A stretch of 19,733 nt of DNA from Bacillota bacterium (GTDB taxonomy: Bacteria; Bacillota; Clostridia; Peptostreptococcales; Anaerovoracaceae). The position numbers and the translations under genes were made by a program. Below the pieces are notes generated by a model. It ran no database searches. It saw only the letters and a list, made by a program, of their open reading frames with translations, and was not told where the DNA came from. The stretch is from contig CAJPNN010000027.1 of the NCBI GenBank assembly GCA_905372035.1, forward strand, positions 1 to 19,733. The letters run 5' to 3'. Shown in pieces: positions 8,269 through 14,588 of this stretch (position 1 is the first letter of the stretch; each line of letters opens with the position of its first letter).

Positions 8269-9852
8269 TTATTTTACAACTTCAGTGATACTTGTATGCT
8301 CTTCTTCAGAAACGGTAGATCTCTTATCACTCTTCATAAGCAGAACATAAACCAAAATACCTATTGCAAATGAAACCAAATATCCGTTTGCAGCTAAATA
8401 GTCGAAGAAATTAGGTGTAGGCCTCTTCTCTGCGTCATAAAGATAAACCGTATTACCTATCAACGGTATTATGAATGCTGCAATCCAAGCTATTATGGCC
8501 TTGAAGTTCCAGCCGTTGGTATACCAGTATCTTCCCTGAGGTCCTCTGTAAAGATCCGCAACATCTATTCTTCTCTGTTTACAGATATAGTAATCTGCTA
8601 TAAACAGTGCCGCAATAGGTGCCAATATAATTCCGTAGTTGTTCATCCATGCGAATATGAATGCCGCACCTGCTCCGTATATATACCAAGGATTGGCCAG
8701 ACACGCAAGGATACAAGTTGCAACTACACCTTTCTTATAAGAAATCTTCTTAGGTGAAATATTCGAAAATCCGTTTGCCGGAGCAACTACGTTTGCCGCT
8801 ACGCACGTAGTAACTGTAGCTGCTATAACTCCGATAGCGGCTACGAATATTATAAATCTGTTATTTACATAGTAGAATACGTCTGTAGGGTTGAAAGAAG
8901 CCTGACCGTTTGCAAGCTCTGTAGCTTTTGCAAAGAATGCTCCTATGAACGCACATAAGAACATCGGCAAAGGCATTCCGAAAAGCTGTCCCCTGAACTG
9001 ATCTTTCTGAGATCTTGCATATCTTGAGAAATCAGGAATATTAAGAGCCATTGTAGCCCAGAAAGCTATATTTCCTGTCAAACCTGCCATGTAGATATAA
9101 GTGAAGCCTCCTCTTTGGTTCAGCACTTCTTTATTGCTTGATGCACTCAGAACCTGTCCGAAGCTGTGGCCTGAATCTGAAGCTGTTTTAATCGACCATA
9201 TAAACAGAAGCAACATAACAACAACTAAAAGCGGACCGCCTATATTCTGTACCCATTTAATATTTTCCATACCGTTGTATGCAACCCATCCTATGAATGC
9301 CATAAATATGAAAAATCCGATTAAAGTTCCTATAGGAGTCTCGGGACTTCCCGGCATGGCTACCGACCATTTCGCATCCAAAAACTTAGGTGCAAACGAT
9401 CCGATAAGAGCCGCTACCGCTCCGCCTCCTACCCAAGCCTGAACCGATGTCCATCCGCAAGCAACGAGCGCTCTTGCAATGGCCGGAATCTGTGCTCCCA
9501 TGGAACCGAAAGTAAGTCTTGCAAACGCAGGAAACGGAATACCGTATTTAGTACCTGCATGGGAGTTCATTTGTATAGGAATAAGAACAAGTAAGTTTCC
9601 AAGTGCTACGTTTAAAACAGATAGCCAAGGAGATACTCCCAACTGAATAAGTGCTGCCGCCAAAGACAATGACGGAATACAGATTGACATACCGATCCAA
9701 AGATTCGTAATACTGTAAGTCGTCCACGTTCTTTGATCAATGGTTGTAGGAGCCAAGTCCACATTATAGTATTTGGACGATGACAGCTCCGCACGAGCGC
9801 TGTCGGTCAATTCATAGAGACCGTTCCGCTCCTGTTGTGTGTAATTTGCCAT
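8269..9852 (-). CDS. NCS1-family nucleobase/hydantoin/allantoin permease
   Basis: A 527-residue membrane protein of the nucleobase-cation-symport-1 family, with about 12 membrane segments by eye. The N-terminal stretch around SITNLWIGMS is typical of the family. Residues that line the substrate pocket in the hydantoin carrier Mhp1 can be matched: Trp134 and Gln138 in GWTSVQAWVGG (Mhp1 Trp117/Gln121, same spacing), Trp265 before NIPDFSRYA (Mhp1 Trp220), and Asn354 in ANVVAPANGFSNI (Mhp1 Asn318). So it probably imports a flat cyclic ureide such as uracil, hydantoin or allantoin, likely with Na+ or H+. The start at 9852 has GGAGGTG 5 nt upstream. The hydantoinase next in line suggests transport and ring opening of the same or a related compound. 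Confidence 0.9.
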   Translation of the reverse strand: MANYTQQERNGLYELTDSARAELSSSKYYNVDLAPTTIDQRTWTTYSITNLWIGMSICIPSLSLAAALIQLGVSPWLSVLNVALGNLLVLIPIQMNSHAGTKYGIPFPAFARLTFGSMGAQIPAIARALVACGWTSVQAWVGGGAVAALIGSFAPKFLDAKWSVAMPGSPETPIGTLIGFFIFMAFIGWVAYNGMENIKWVQNIGGPLLVVVMLLLFIWSIKTASDSGHSFGQVLSASSNKEVLNQRGGFTYIYMAGLTGNIAFWATMALNIPDFSRYARSQKDQFRGQLFGMPLPMFLCAFIGAFFAKATELANGQASFNPTDVFYYVNNRFIIFVAAIGVIAATVTTCVAANVVAPANGFSNISPKKISYKKGVVATCILACLANPWYIYGAGAAFIFAWMNNYGIILAPIAALFIADYYICKQRRIDVADLYRGPQGRYWYTNGWNFKAIIAWIAAFIIPLIGNTVYLYDAEKRPTPNFFDYLAANGYLVSFAIGILVYVLLMKSDKRSTVSEEEHTSITEVVK

Positions 9853-9898
9853 GATACACCTCCGTAAAACATAAATAATTGAAATAAATTCTATAAGA

Positions 9899-9927
9899 AT
9901 TATATATCACTTTTTTAAAAATGTAAA
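9899..9927 (-). promoter_or_regulatory. Predicted promoter of the NCS1 permease-hydantoinase operon
   Basis: On the minus strand TTTACA (9922-9927, 5 of 6 to the -35 consensus) is followed after exactly 17 bp by TATAAT (9899-9904). The predicted start near 9892 gives a leader of about 40 nt. Inverted repeats lie just upstream of the -35. Confidence 0.7.
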
Positions 9928-9934
9928 TGCTTCC

Positions 9935-9952
9935 ATCTCAAAAAAATGAGAT
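9935..9952. promoter_or_regulatory. Inverted repeat just upstream of the NCS1 promoter, possible operator
   Basis: ATCTCA (9935-9940) and TGAGAT (9947-9952) form a perfect 6-bp inverted repeat around A6, centred about 19 bp upstream of the -35. Related motifs recur further upstream: TCTCATTGA near 9957, ATTGAGATTTCAAT near 10010 (an imperfect palindrome) and TCATTGAG near 10031. The placement suits an activator or upstream-bound regulator. The rest of the 9853-10146 gap is very A+T-rich and shows no gene. Confidence 0.4.
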
Positions 9953-10122
9953 AATTTTCTCATTGAATCGAAAAAAGATAAAATTCAGAAAATATCAATC
10001 TTTAAATATATTGAGATTTCAATGTTCGTATCATTGAGCAAAAAAACGTTTCTTTAAAGTATGTTAAATGTTTTTTTGATATATTTTATCGTATTTAAAA
10101 ACCGCCTTACCTGAAAATTAGC

Positions 10123-10148
10123 AAAAAAAGTATATTTTTAATAAACTT
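10123..10148 (-). terminator. Weak A+T-rich candidate terminator after the 52-residue gene
   Basis: On the minus strand AAGTTTAT and ATATACTT can form an 8-bp stem with one mismatch, followed by a run of seven T. The arms overlap the stop codon of the small gene (10147-10149). The stem is almost all A-U, so it would be weak, but its place at the end of the envelope cluster fits. Confidence 0.35.
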
Positions 10149-10305
10149 ATCGCCTCCCCGTTACAGGCCTCCTCTTTGCGGCTTTTCTTTGAATTATCAA
10201 CATTCGCTCTATCTCTTTATCCCTTATTCCATCTTTCCTCATCTCATCTATAAGTTGCTGCTCTTCCGGAGTTTCCCCTATCAAGTTTTTCTTCTCTTCT
10301 TCCAT
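10147..10305 (-). CDS. Small highly charged protein of unknown function (52 aa)
   Basis: I do not recognise this gene. The minus strand reads an ATG at 10303-10305 preceded by a clean GGAGGT (10311-10316) at 5-nt spacing and runs 52 codons to TAA. The product begins MEEEKKNLIGETPEEQQL and ends KRRPVTGRR. It is acidic at the N-terminus and strongly basic at the C-terminus, with a probable amphipathic helix in the middle (DEMRKDGIRDKEIERMLIIQ). It has no signal peptide, membrane segment or cysteine, so it is probably cytoplasmic and could bind nucleic acid or a partner protein; that is only a guess from charge. It starts 64 bp after the DHHW gene with no clear terminator between, so it may be the last gene of the envelope cluster. 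The evidence for coding is the ribosome binding site and the open frame, not homology. Confidence 0.6.
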   Translation of the reverse strand: MEEEKKNLIGETPEEQQLIDEMRKDGIRDKEIERMLIIQRKAAKRRPVTGRR

Positions 10306-10369
10306 TTTTTACCTCCATATATACTTTTAAAACAGTTACGCAAATTAAATCGGTATCGTATTTATATTT

Positions 10370-11530
10370 TTAAACGGTTCCGTAAACCAAATTTCTGTCA
10401 TTTGAAATCTGCACCATATTATAAAGCACTAAAACATCGGTGACCCCCTCATCAGCTGTCAGCTTCCTGAGTCCGCCTTTAAAATATCTGAAATCCACCG
10501 CCAAAATCTTGTCGTATTCATCTGTGAGAAACGGAATAAAACAATTTGCATATGAATCTCTTATGACCAGAAGCGTCCTGCCTCTTTCAGCCGCTTCACC
10601 TCTGTGATCACACCTTATCTTTATAAGCGGACTGTTTCCGCCTAAAAAATATGAATATTTATCTTTTTCTTTTAAAAATTCAGGGAAATATAAACCGTCC
10701 CGATGTGTTATTTTCCTGTTCCCCTGTTCCGTTCTCTCAATTTTTATATCTGCCTGTTTTTTTAAGACATAGCCATATATGCTGTCCGGTGAGATATTCT
10801 CAATATTAGTCTTGGACTGGTTCGTTCCGTAAAAATTGTTACTGACTCTTTTTATTCTATAATCCGAAAGAGCTCTCGGCGAAAACCCGTTCCGTTTTTT
10901 GAATTCATTTGCCGCCAAATAAGCGCCATACGTTGTCCAGTGATGGTCGGTTCTGTAATAAATATATTTTTCTTGATTTTCTTTAAGCACAGAATACGTT
11001 TTTATATATTTCGCTCCGCTTTTTAAAACTTTGTCCTCAAAAACATCGTCAACTTGCTTCATCGACGGCACCTGTGCATACATCGGTAATTTGTCTTTCC
11101 ATATTTGCGGTGCCGTGGGTGCTATTAAAACCGACATTCCTACTTTCGGGTTAACAGATTTAATATTATCGAGCATCTTACATAAAAGTTTCACATTTAC
11201 ACGCTGCTGCTTCAAATCTATATCGTCCATAGAAAAAAGTGTTTCGTCGGATCCGAAATATACCTTTCCGTTATCTTTTTTTCCCAATGCCAAATCTGAG
11301 TAACTCTTAACCGCCACCCAACCGTTTCTCAAAGGAAACTGATCCGTCGTAAAGTTTTCAAATTCCTTTATATATTTTCCTCGAATCAGTCTTTGAAAAT
11401 TGAATTCGGGCATCTTCTGAAGCGCTCTATTCTCCTCTTTTGAATATTCTTTCACGGGATAGCACCATGCCGTAATGCTCCCTATAAATATGACAGCTGT
11501 AAAAACTACAGCTATAAGCCTATTCTTCAT
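10370..11530 (-). CDS. DHHW-family protein, AlgX/AlgJ-like SGNH O-acetyltransferase candidate
   Basis: A 386-residue exported protein with an N-terminal hydrophobic signal or anchor (residues ~4-22) and the rest outside the membrane. The family signature DHHW is at 195-198 (YYRTDHHWTTYGAY). A catalytic-looking IRDSYANCF gives Ser326, and the SKEENRALQKMPEF segment (30-43) is typical of the family's N-terminus. In alginate acetylation proteins AlgJ and AlgX the equivalent Asp-His and Ser residues form the SGNH catalytic triad, so Asp195, His197 and Ser326 are the likely triad here. It probably takes acetyl groups delivered by the MBOAT protein encoded 9 bp upstream and puts them on a surface glycan. 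Its AAGGAG ribosome binding site overlaps the MBOAT stop codon, so translation is likely coupled. The acceptor polymer is unknown. Confidence 0.85.
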   Translation of the reverse strand: MKNRLIAVVFTAVIFIGSITAWCYPVKEYSKEENRALQKMPEFNFQRLIRGKYIKEFENFTTDQFPLRNGWVAVKSYSDLALGKKDNGKVYFGSDETLFSMDDIDLKQQRVNVKLLCKMLDNIKSVNPKVGMSVLIAPTAPQIWKDKLPMYAQVPSMKQVDDVFEDKVLKSGAKYIKTYSVLKENQEKYIYYRTDHHWTTYGAYLAANEFKKRNGFSPRALSDYRIKRVSNNFYGTNQSKTNIENISPDSIYGYVLKKQADIKIERTEQGNRKITHRDGLYFPEFLKEKDKYSYFLGGNSPLIKIRCDHRGEAAERGRTLLVIRDSYANCFIPFLTDEYDKILAVDFRYFKGGLRKLTADEGVTDVLVLYNMVQISNDRNLVYGTV

Positions 11531-11539
11531 TCCAACTCC

Positions 11540-12946
11540 TTAAAACCTGAAATACAGAAACGGATTGTACGATGATGATACCAGATACGCAGTCACAAGA
11601 ATAAATATTCCGACCATAACGAAGGTTTCAAAAAATGCGGAGGTTTTCGTCCCGACATCCACAATTTTTTTAACAAATTTCGATACCAAAGGGGTACATC
11701 CTACAGCAAGCAATATCAATAAAATCAAAATATTGCTTAAAATATATAAAGCTTTTGAATCATAAAAATTATTTCCGTAGCCTCCGAACATGGTTTTTAT
11801 ATAACATAGTGCCTGATGTATATTATCCGCCGAAAAAAACACCCAGCTTATAACCACTAATAGCATCGTATAAATATGGCGCAACACTCCCGGTATCTTT
11901 TTCAATACTTTCAGCAAAAATACCTTTTCAAATATTAATATTATCCCGAAATACACTCCCCAAATCACGAAATTCCATGCGGCTCCGTGCCAAAATCCCG
12001 TAAGCAGCCACACTATGATTATATTCCTTATCTGCTTTAACAGACCGAACCGGTTGCCTCCCAAAGGTATATAAAGATATTCTTTGAACCATGTCGAAAG
12101 AGAAATATGCCATCTCCTCCAAAATTCCGTTATATCTCTTGATATATACGGGTAGTCGAAATTTTCAAGAAAATGAAATCCGAAAATCCTGCCTAAGCCT
12201 ATTGCCATATCGGAATATCCCGAAAAATCAAAATAAATTTGGAATGTAAATGCAAGTATTCCGATCCATGCCGTTAACACGGGCAATTCGGAAATATTCA
12301 TACTGTGAATCTGCGTCCACACCAAACCTATATTATTTGCAAGCAAAACCTTTTTGCCGAGACCCGTTACAAATCTTTTCGCCCCGCTCGCAAAATCATC
12401 AAAGCTCTCTTTTCTGTTGTCAAGCTCGGATGCTATGGTTTTCATTTTCACTATAGGTCCTGCTATAAGCTGTGGAAACAATGCGACGTACGTACCGAAG
12501 TTCACAATATTTTTTTGAACTTTCACGTCCCCTCTGTAAAGATCAATTATATAAGACATTGCCTGAAATGTATAAAACGATATCCCGAGCGGCAAAGGTA
12601 AGTTCAGCCTGCCAATACCTAAAGATAAAAATCCGTTCAGATTATCAATTAAAAAATCCGCATATTTAAAAAATCCTAAAAGAAATAAATTTACCGCTAT
12701 TCCTAAAACGAGAGGGAATTTTGCGCTTATATTATTTTGCAATCTTTTATTAATTTTAAGCCCGAATAGGTAATTTATAAGTATCGATATTACCATCAAC
12801 ACTATATAAACAGGCTCGCCCCAAGAATAAAACACTATGCTGACAGTTAAAAGTACAGCATTTTTCAGTTTCCTCGGGGCAATAAAATACAATATTAACG
12901 TTACAGGAAGAAAATAAAATAAAAACGGTATACTGCTGAAAACCAT
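11540..12946 (-). CDS. MBOAT-family membrane O-acyltransferase (AlgI/PatA/DltB-like)
   Basis: A 468-residue multi-pass membrane protein. Hallmarks of the bacterial MBOAT group are clear: PQLIAGPIVK (158-167), FDFSGYSDMAIGLGRIFGF (239-257), FWRRWHISLSTWF with His280, YIPLGGNR, and TGFWHGAAWNF with His320, the residue matching the catalytic histidine of AlgI and DltB. Such proteins form a channel through which an acyl group, usually acetyl, is passed from the cytoplasm to an extracellular acceptor. The adjacent DHHW gene supports an AlgI/PatA-type acetylation role over D-alanylation, since no dltA or dltC is present. The start at 12946 has GGAGGA about 5 nt upstream, and only 12 bp separate it from the DUF4358-like gene, indicating one operon. 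The acceptor (peptidoglycan, teichoic acid or a capsule) cannot be read from the sequence. Confidence 0.93.
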   Translation of the reverse strand: MVFSSIPFLFYFLPVTLILYFIAPRKLKNAVLLTVSIVFYSWGEPVYIVLMVISILINYLFGLKINKRLQNNISAKFPLVLGIAVNLFLLGFFKYADFLIDNLNGFLSLGIGRLNLPLPLGISFYTFQAMSYIIDLYRGDVKVQKNIVNFGTYVALFPQLIAGPIVKMKTIASELDNRKESFDDFASGAKRFVTGLGKKVLLANNIGLVWTQIHSMNISELPVLTAWIGILAFTFQIYFDFSGYSDMAIGLGRIFGFHFLENFDYPYISRDITEFWRRWHISLSTWFKEYLYIPLGGNRFGLLKQIRNIIIVWLLTGFWHGAAWNFVIWGVYFGIILIFEKVFLLKVLKKIPGVLRHIYTMLLVVISWVFFSADNIHQALCYIKTMFGGYGNNFYDSKALYILSNILILLILLAVGCTPLVSKFVKKIVDVGTKTSAFFETFVMVGIFILVTAYLVSSSYNPFLYFRF

Positions 12947-12958
12947 ATACTCCTCCTG

Positions 12959-13477
12959 CTATTTAAGAGCTGATTTTATGAGTTCCGACGCTTTATCCTT
13001 ATTTTCAGACACACAAAGTACAACATAATCTCCCGATTTTTTCACTACGGAATTCGACAGTTTTCCGACTTCATCGGGATTATAAACCTCAAATGCGGAT
13101 TTTTGAATCTTCACTCTAAGTTTACACTGTTTCAGAATTTTATCCGCAGACTTGGCATTCTTCGCCTCAAAAACGGCAAGCTCTTCCGCCGTAGCTCCGG
13201 TACTCACATACACTGCACACTTTTTAACATCTTTTTCTTTTATCAAATAAAGATTCTCTATAACATCTTTATCCACTTTTGTCATCTGATCCTTAAAACC
13301 GATTCCCGACAGAATACTCTCCGCCGCTTTATCAACGTCAACAACCTTATTCGGTTTATCATTCCGTGACGCTTTTCCTGTATCCGAATCTTCATTTCCT
13401 CCACATGCCGACATTGCAAAGAGCATAACGGCAATTACTGTAAGTAATAATCCTCTTGTTAGCACATTTTTTCTCAT
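12959..13477 (-). CDS. DUF4358-like lipoprotein of unknown function
   Basis: A 172-residue predicted lipoprotein. A basic, hydrophobic N-terminus ends in a lipobox-like MSAC with the lipid-bearing Cys25, followed by a short polar linker (GGNEDSDTGKASRNDK). The mature domain, with EELAVFEAKNAKSADKI, SAFEVYNPDEVGKL and SGDYVVLCVS, matches my memory of DUF4358, an uncharacterised family often seen next to MBOAT and GDSL genes in Clostridia. It should sit on the outer face of the membrane and may assist the MBOAT/DHHW acetylation machine, but that is inferred from gene order only. GGAGG lies about 10 nt before the ATG. It is 130 bp after the SGNH lipoprotein gene and 12 bp before the MBOAT gene; a separate promoter may lie in that 130-bp gap. 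Confidence 0.8.
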   Translation of the reverse strand: MRKNVLTRGLLLTVIAVMLFAMSACGGNEDSDTGKASRNDKPNKVVDVDKAAESILSGIGFKDQMTKVDKDVIENLYLIKEKDVKKCAVYVSTGATAEELAVFEAKNAKSADKILKQCKLRVKIQKSAFEVYNPDEVGKLSNSVVKKSGDYVVLCVSENKDKASELIKSALK

Positions 13478-13509
13478 AAACCTTTTTCCTCCAAAATTTT
13501 CATTTCGTA

Positions 13510-13539
13510 ATTATATACTAAATACCGTTAATACCGTTA
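13510..13539 (-). promoter_or_regulatory. Candidate promoter and tandem 9-mer before the DUF4358-MBOAT-DHHW genes
   Basis: A perfect TATAAT on the minus strand (13510-13515) lies about 33 bp before the DUF4358-like start. No good -35 is seen at 17 bp; instead an exact tandem duplication of ATACCGTTA (plus strand, 13522-13530 and 13531-13539) covers that position. The repeat could be a regulator site that compensates for the poor -35. Its presence would allow these genes to be expressed apart from the upstream SGNH gene. Confidence 0.4.
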
Positions 13540-13585
13540 ATCAGCATTGATCCGAAATTTTGCCGATTGTCGTCCCGTTTATGTC

Positions 13586-13615
13586 AACCTGTTTAAACCA
13601 AACCTGTTTAAACCA
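13586..13615. repeat. Exact 15-bp tandem duplication across the SGNH gene stop codon
   Basis: AACCTGTTTAAACCA occurs twice back to back (13586-13600 and 13601-13615). Each copy holds the 8-bp palindrome GTTTAAAC. The stop codon of the SGNH gene (13608-13610) lies inside the right-hand copy. Probably a slippage-type duplication. Confidence 0.9.
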
Positions 13616-14384
13616 TATGTTCCATAATATATTTTTCCCATTTAAGACAGTATTCCTTATTCAGATGGACTCCGTCCCAGGATCCTTCTTGCGCCAATGC
13701 TCCCGTCTGGTCCGCAACACTTTCACCCACATTTATATATTCAACTTTTTTGTCTCGTGCCATTGCTAAAAGCTTATTATTATATTCCATAATCTTCTCG
13801 TTGTTTATCGTTGAGCCTGAAGCCGATTTATTTGCAGACACCGGCAAAATCCCCTGAACAAAAATTTTGGCTTTCGGATTGCTTTTTTTTGCAATATCTA
13901 CAAGCTCCGCATATCTCTCAATAAACTTGTCGGGGTTCGGATATCCGAGTTCATTTATACCCAGCGAAATGTATAGTTTTCCATAATCTCCCGCTTTCAG
14001 TGCATCCGCTATCGTAACAAGTTTACCGTCTTTTGGAATAGCGGCTTTTTTAAACGCTCCGACCGTGGACATCCCTTTATCTGCATAGAATGTCGCATTT
14101 TTCATAGTGGAAAACATCATTAATCCTTGTGTCCTTGAGTCTCCTATGAAAATCGCATCCCGAAAATAATAATCTTTAGGTATATTCTCAAGCTTATATC
14201 CGTCTGCAACAAGTTTGTCTATAGGATTTTCCCCTTCTCTAACCTCTGTTGCCTCTGAAAGCTTCATCTTGAAAGCGATCTCTTTCTTTTCAGCTTTTTT
14301 TTCTTCCGTACACCCGGAGAAAATAACGCTTGTAACTACCGTCAAACATAACAATACCGTAAATAATATATGCTTCTTTTTCAT
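13608..14384 (-). CDS. SGNH/GDSL-family hydrolase or esterase lipoprotein
   Basis: A 258-residue predicted lipoprotein: a basic N-terminus, a hydrophobic stretch and a lipobox-like FSGC with Cys25, then a Lys/Glu-rich linker (27-35). The SGNH fold is marked by block I FIGDSRTQG with Ser83, block III LGINELG with Asn144, and block V DGVHLN with Asp237 and His240. These enzymes cleave or transfer acyl groups on lipids or carbohydrates. Next to an MBOAT/DHHW pair it may remove, or help place, acetyl groups on the same surface polymer; the direction is not known. The ATG at 14384 is preferred, with GAGGG 9 nt upstream; a TTG two codons earlier is too close to that site. The gene precedes DUF4358-MBOAT-DHHW by 130 bp, with no clear terminator between. 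Confidence 0.85.
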   Translation of the reverse strand: MKKKHILFTVLLCLTVVTSVIFSGCTEEKKAEKKEIAFKMKLSEATEVREGENPIDKLVADGYKLENIPKDYYFRDAIFIGDSRTQGLMMFSTMKNATFYADKGMSTVGAFKKAAIPKDGKLVTIADALKAGDYGKLYISLGINELGYPNPDKFIERYAELVDIAKKSNPKAKIFVQGILPVSANKSASGSTINNEKIMEYNNKLLAMARDKKVEYINVGESVADQTGALAQEGSWDGVHLNKEYCLKWEKYIMEHMV

Positions 14385-14473
14385 AATCAAAATCCCTCTC
14401 TCAGCAAAATATCTATATTAATTAAGACGTATATAAGCGCCCTAAAGTTTCGACACCTCATACATTTTAACAC

Positions 14474-14491
14474 AACAAAATAGTTTTTGTT
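14474..14491. promoter_or_regulatory. 18-bp inverted repeat upstream of the SGNH gene
   Basis: AACAAAA (14474-14480) and TTTTGTT (14485-14491) form a perfect 7-bp inverted repeat with a 4-bp centre, about 90 bp upstream of the SGNH start. ACAG/CTGT around A4 follows at 14492-14503. A TAAAAT-like -10 lies nearby on the minus strand but I could not find a matching -35. It may be an operator; A/T arms like these can also arise by chance. Confidence 0.3.
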
Positions 14492-14533
14492 ACAGAAAAC
14501 TGTTATATTCTATGTTAAAATTTTATTACGTTG

Positions 14534-14558
14534 TTTCGCTCATCTCGAGAAAGCGAAA
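14534..14558. other. Hairpin downstream of the beta-CASP nuclease gene, no T-run
   Basis: TTTCGCT (14534-14540) pairs with AGCGAAA (14552-14558) across an 11-nt loop that contains CTCGAG. It lies about 30 bp past the stop of the upstream gene but lacks a T-run on either strand, so it is not a standard intrinsic terminator. It could still mark or protect a 3' end. The gap 14385-14588 shows no gene. Confidence 0.35.
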
Positions 14559-14588
14559 ACCGTATCAAAAGCATAATTAAAAGCTTCT

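Noticed and set aside
10081..10115. GGTAAGGCGGTTTTT on the minus strand as a second terminator downstream of the 52-residue gene
   Set aside because: It has a T-run but no complementary upstream arm to form a stem.
14534..14558. Terminator of the beta-CASP nuclease gene
   Set aside because: The hairpin is real but no T-run follows on either strand, so I list it only as a hairpin.
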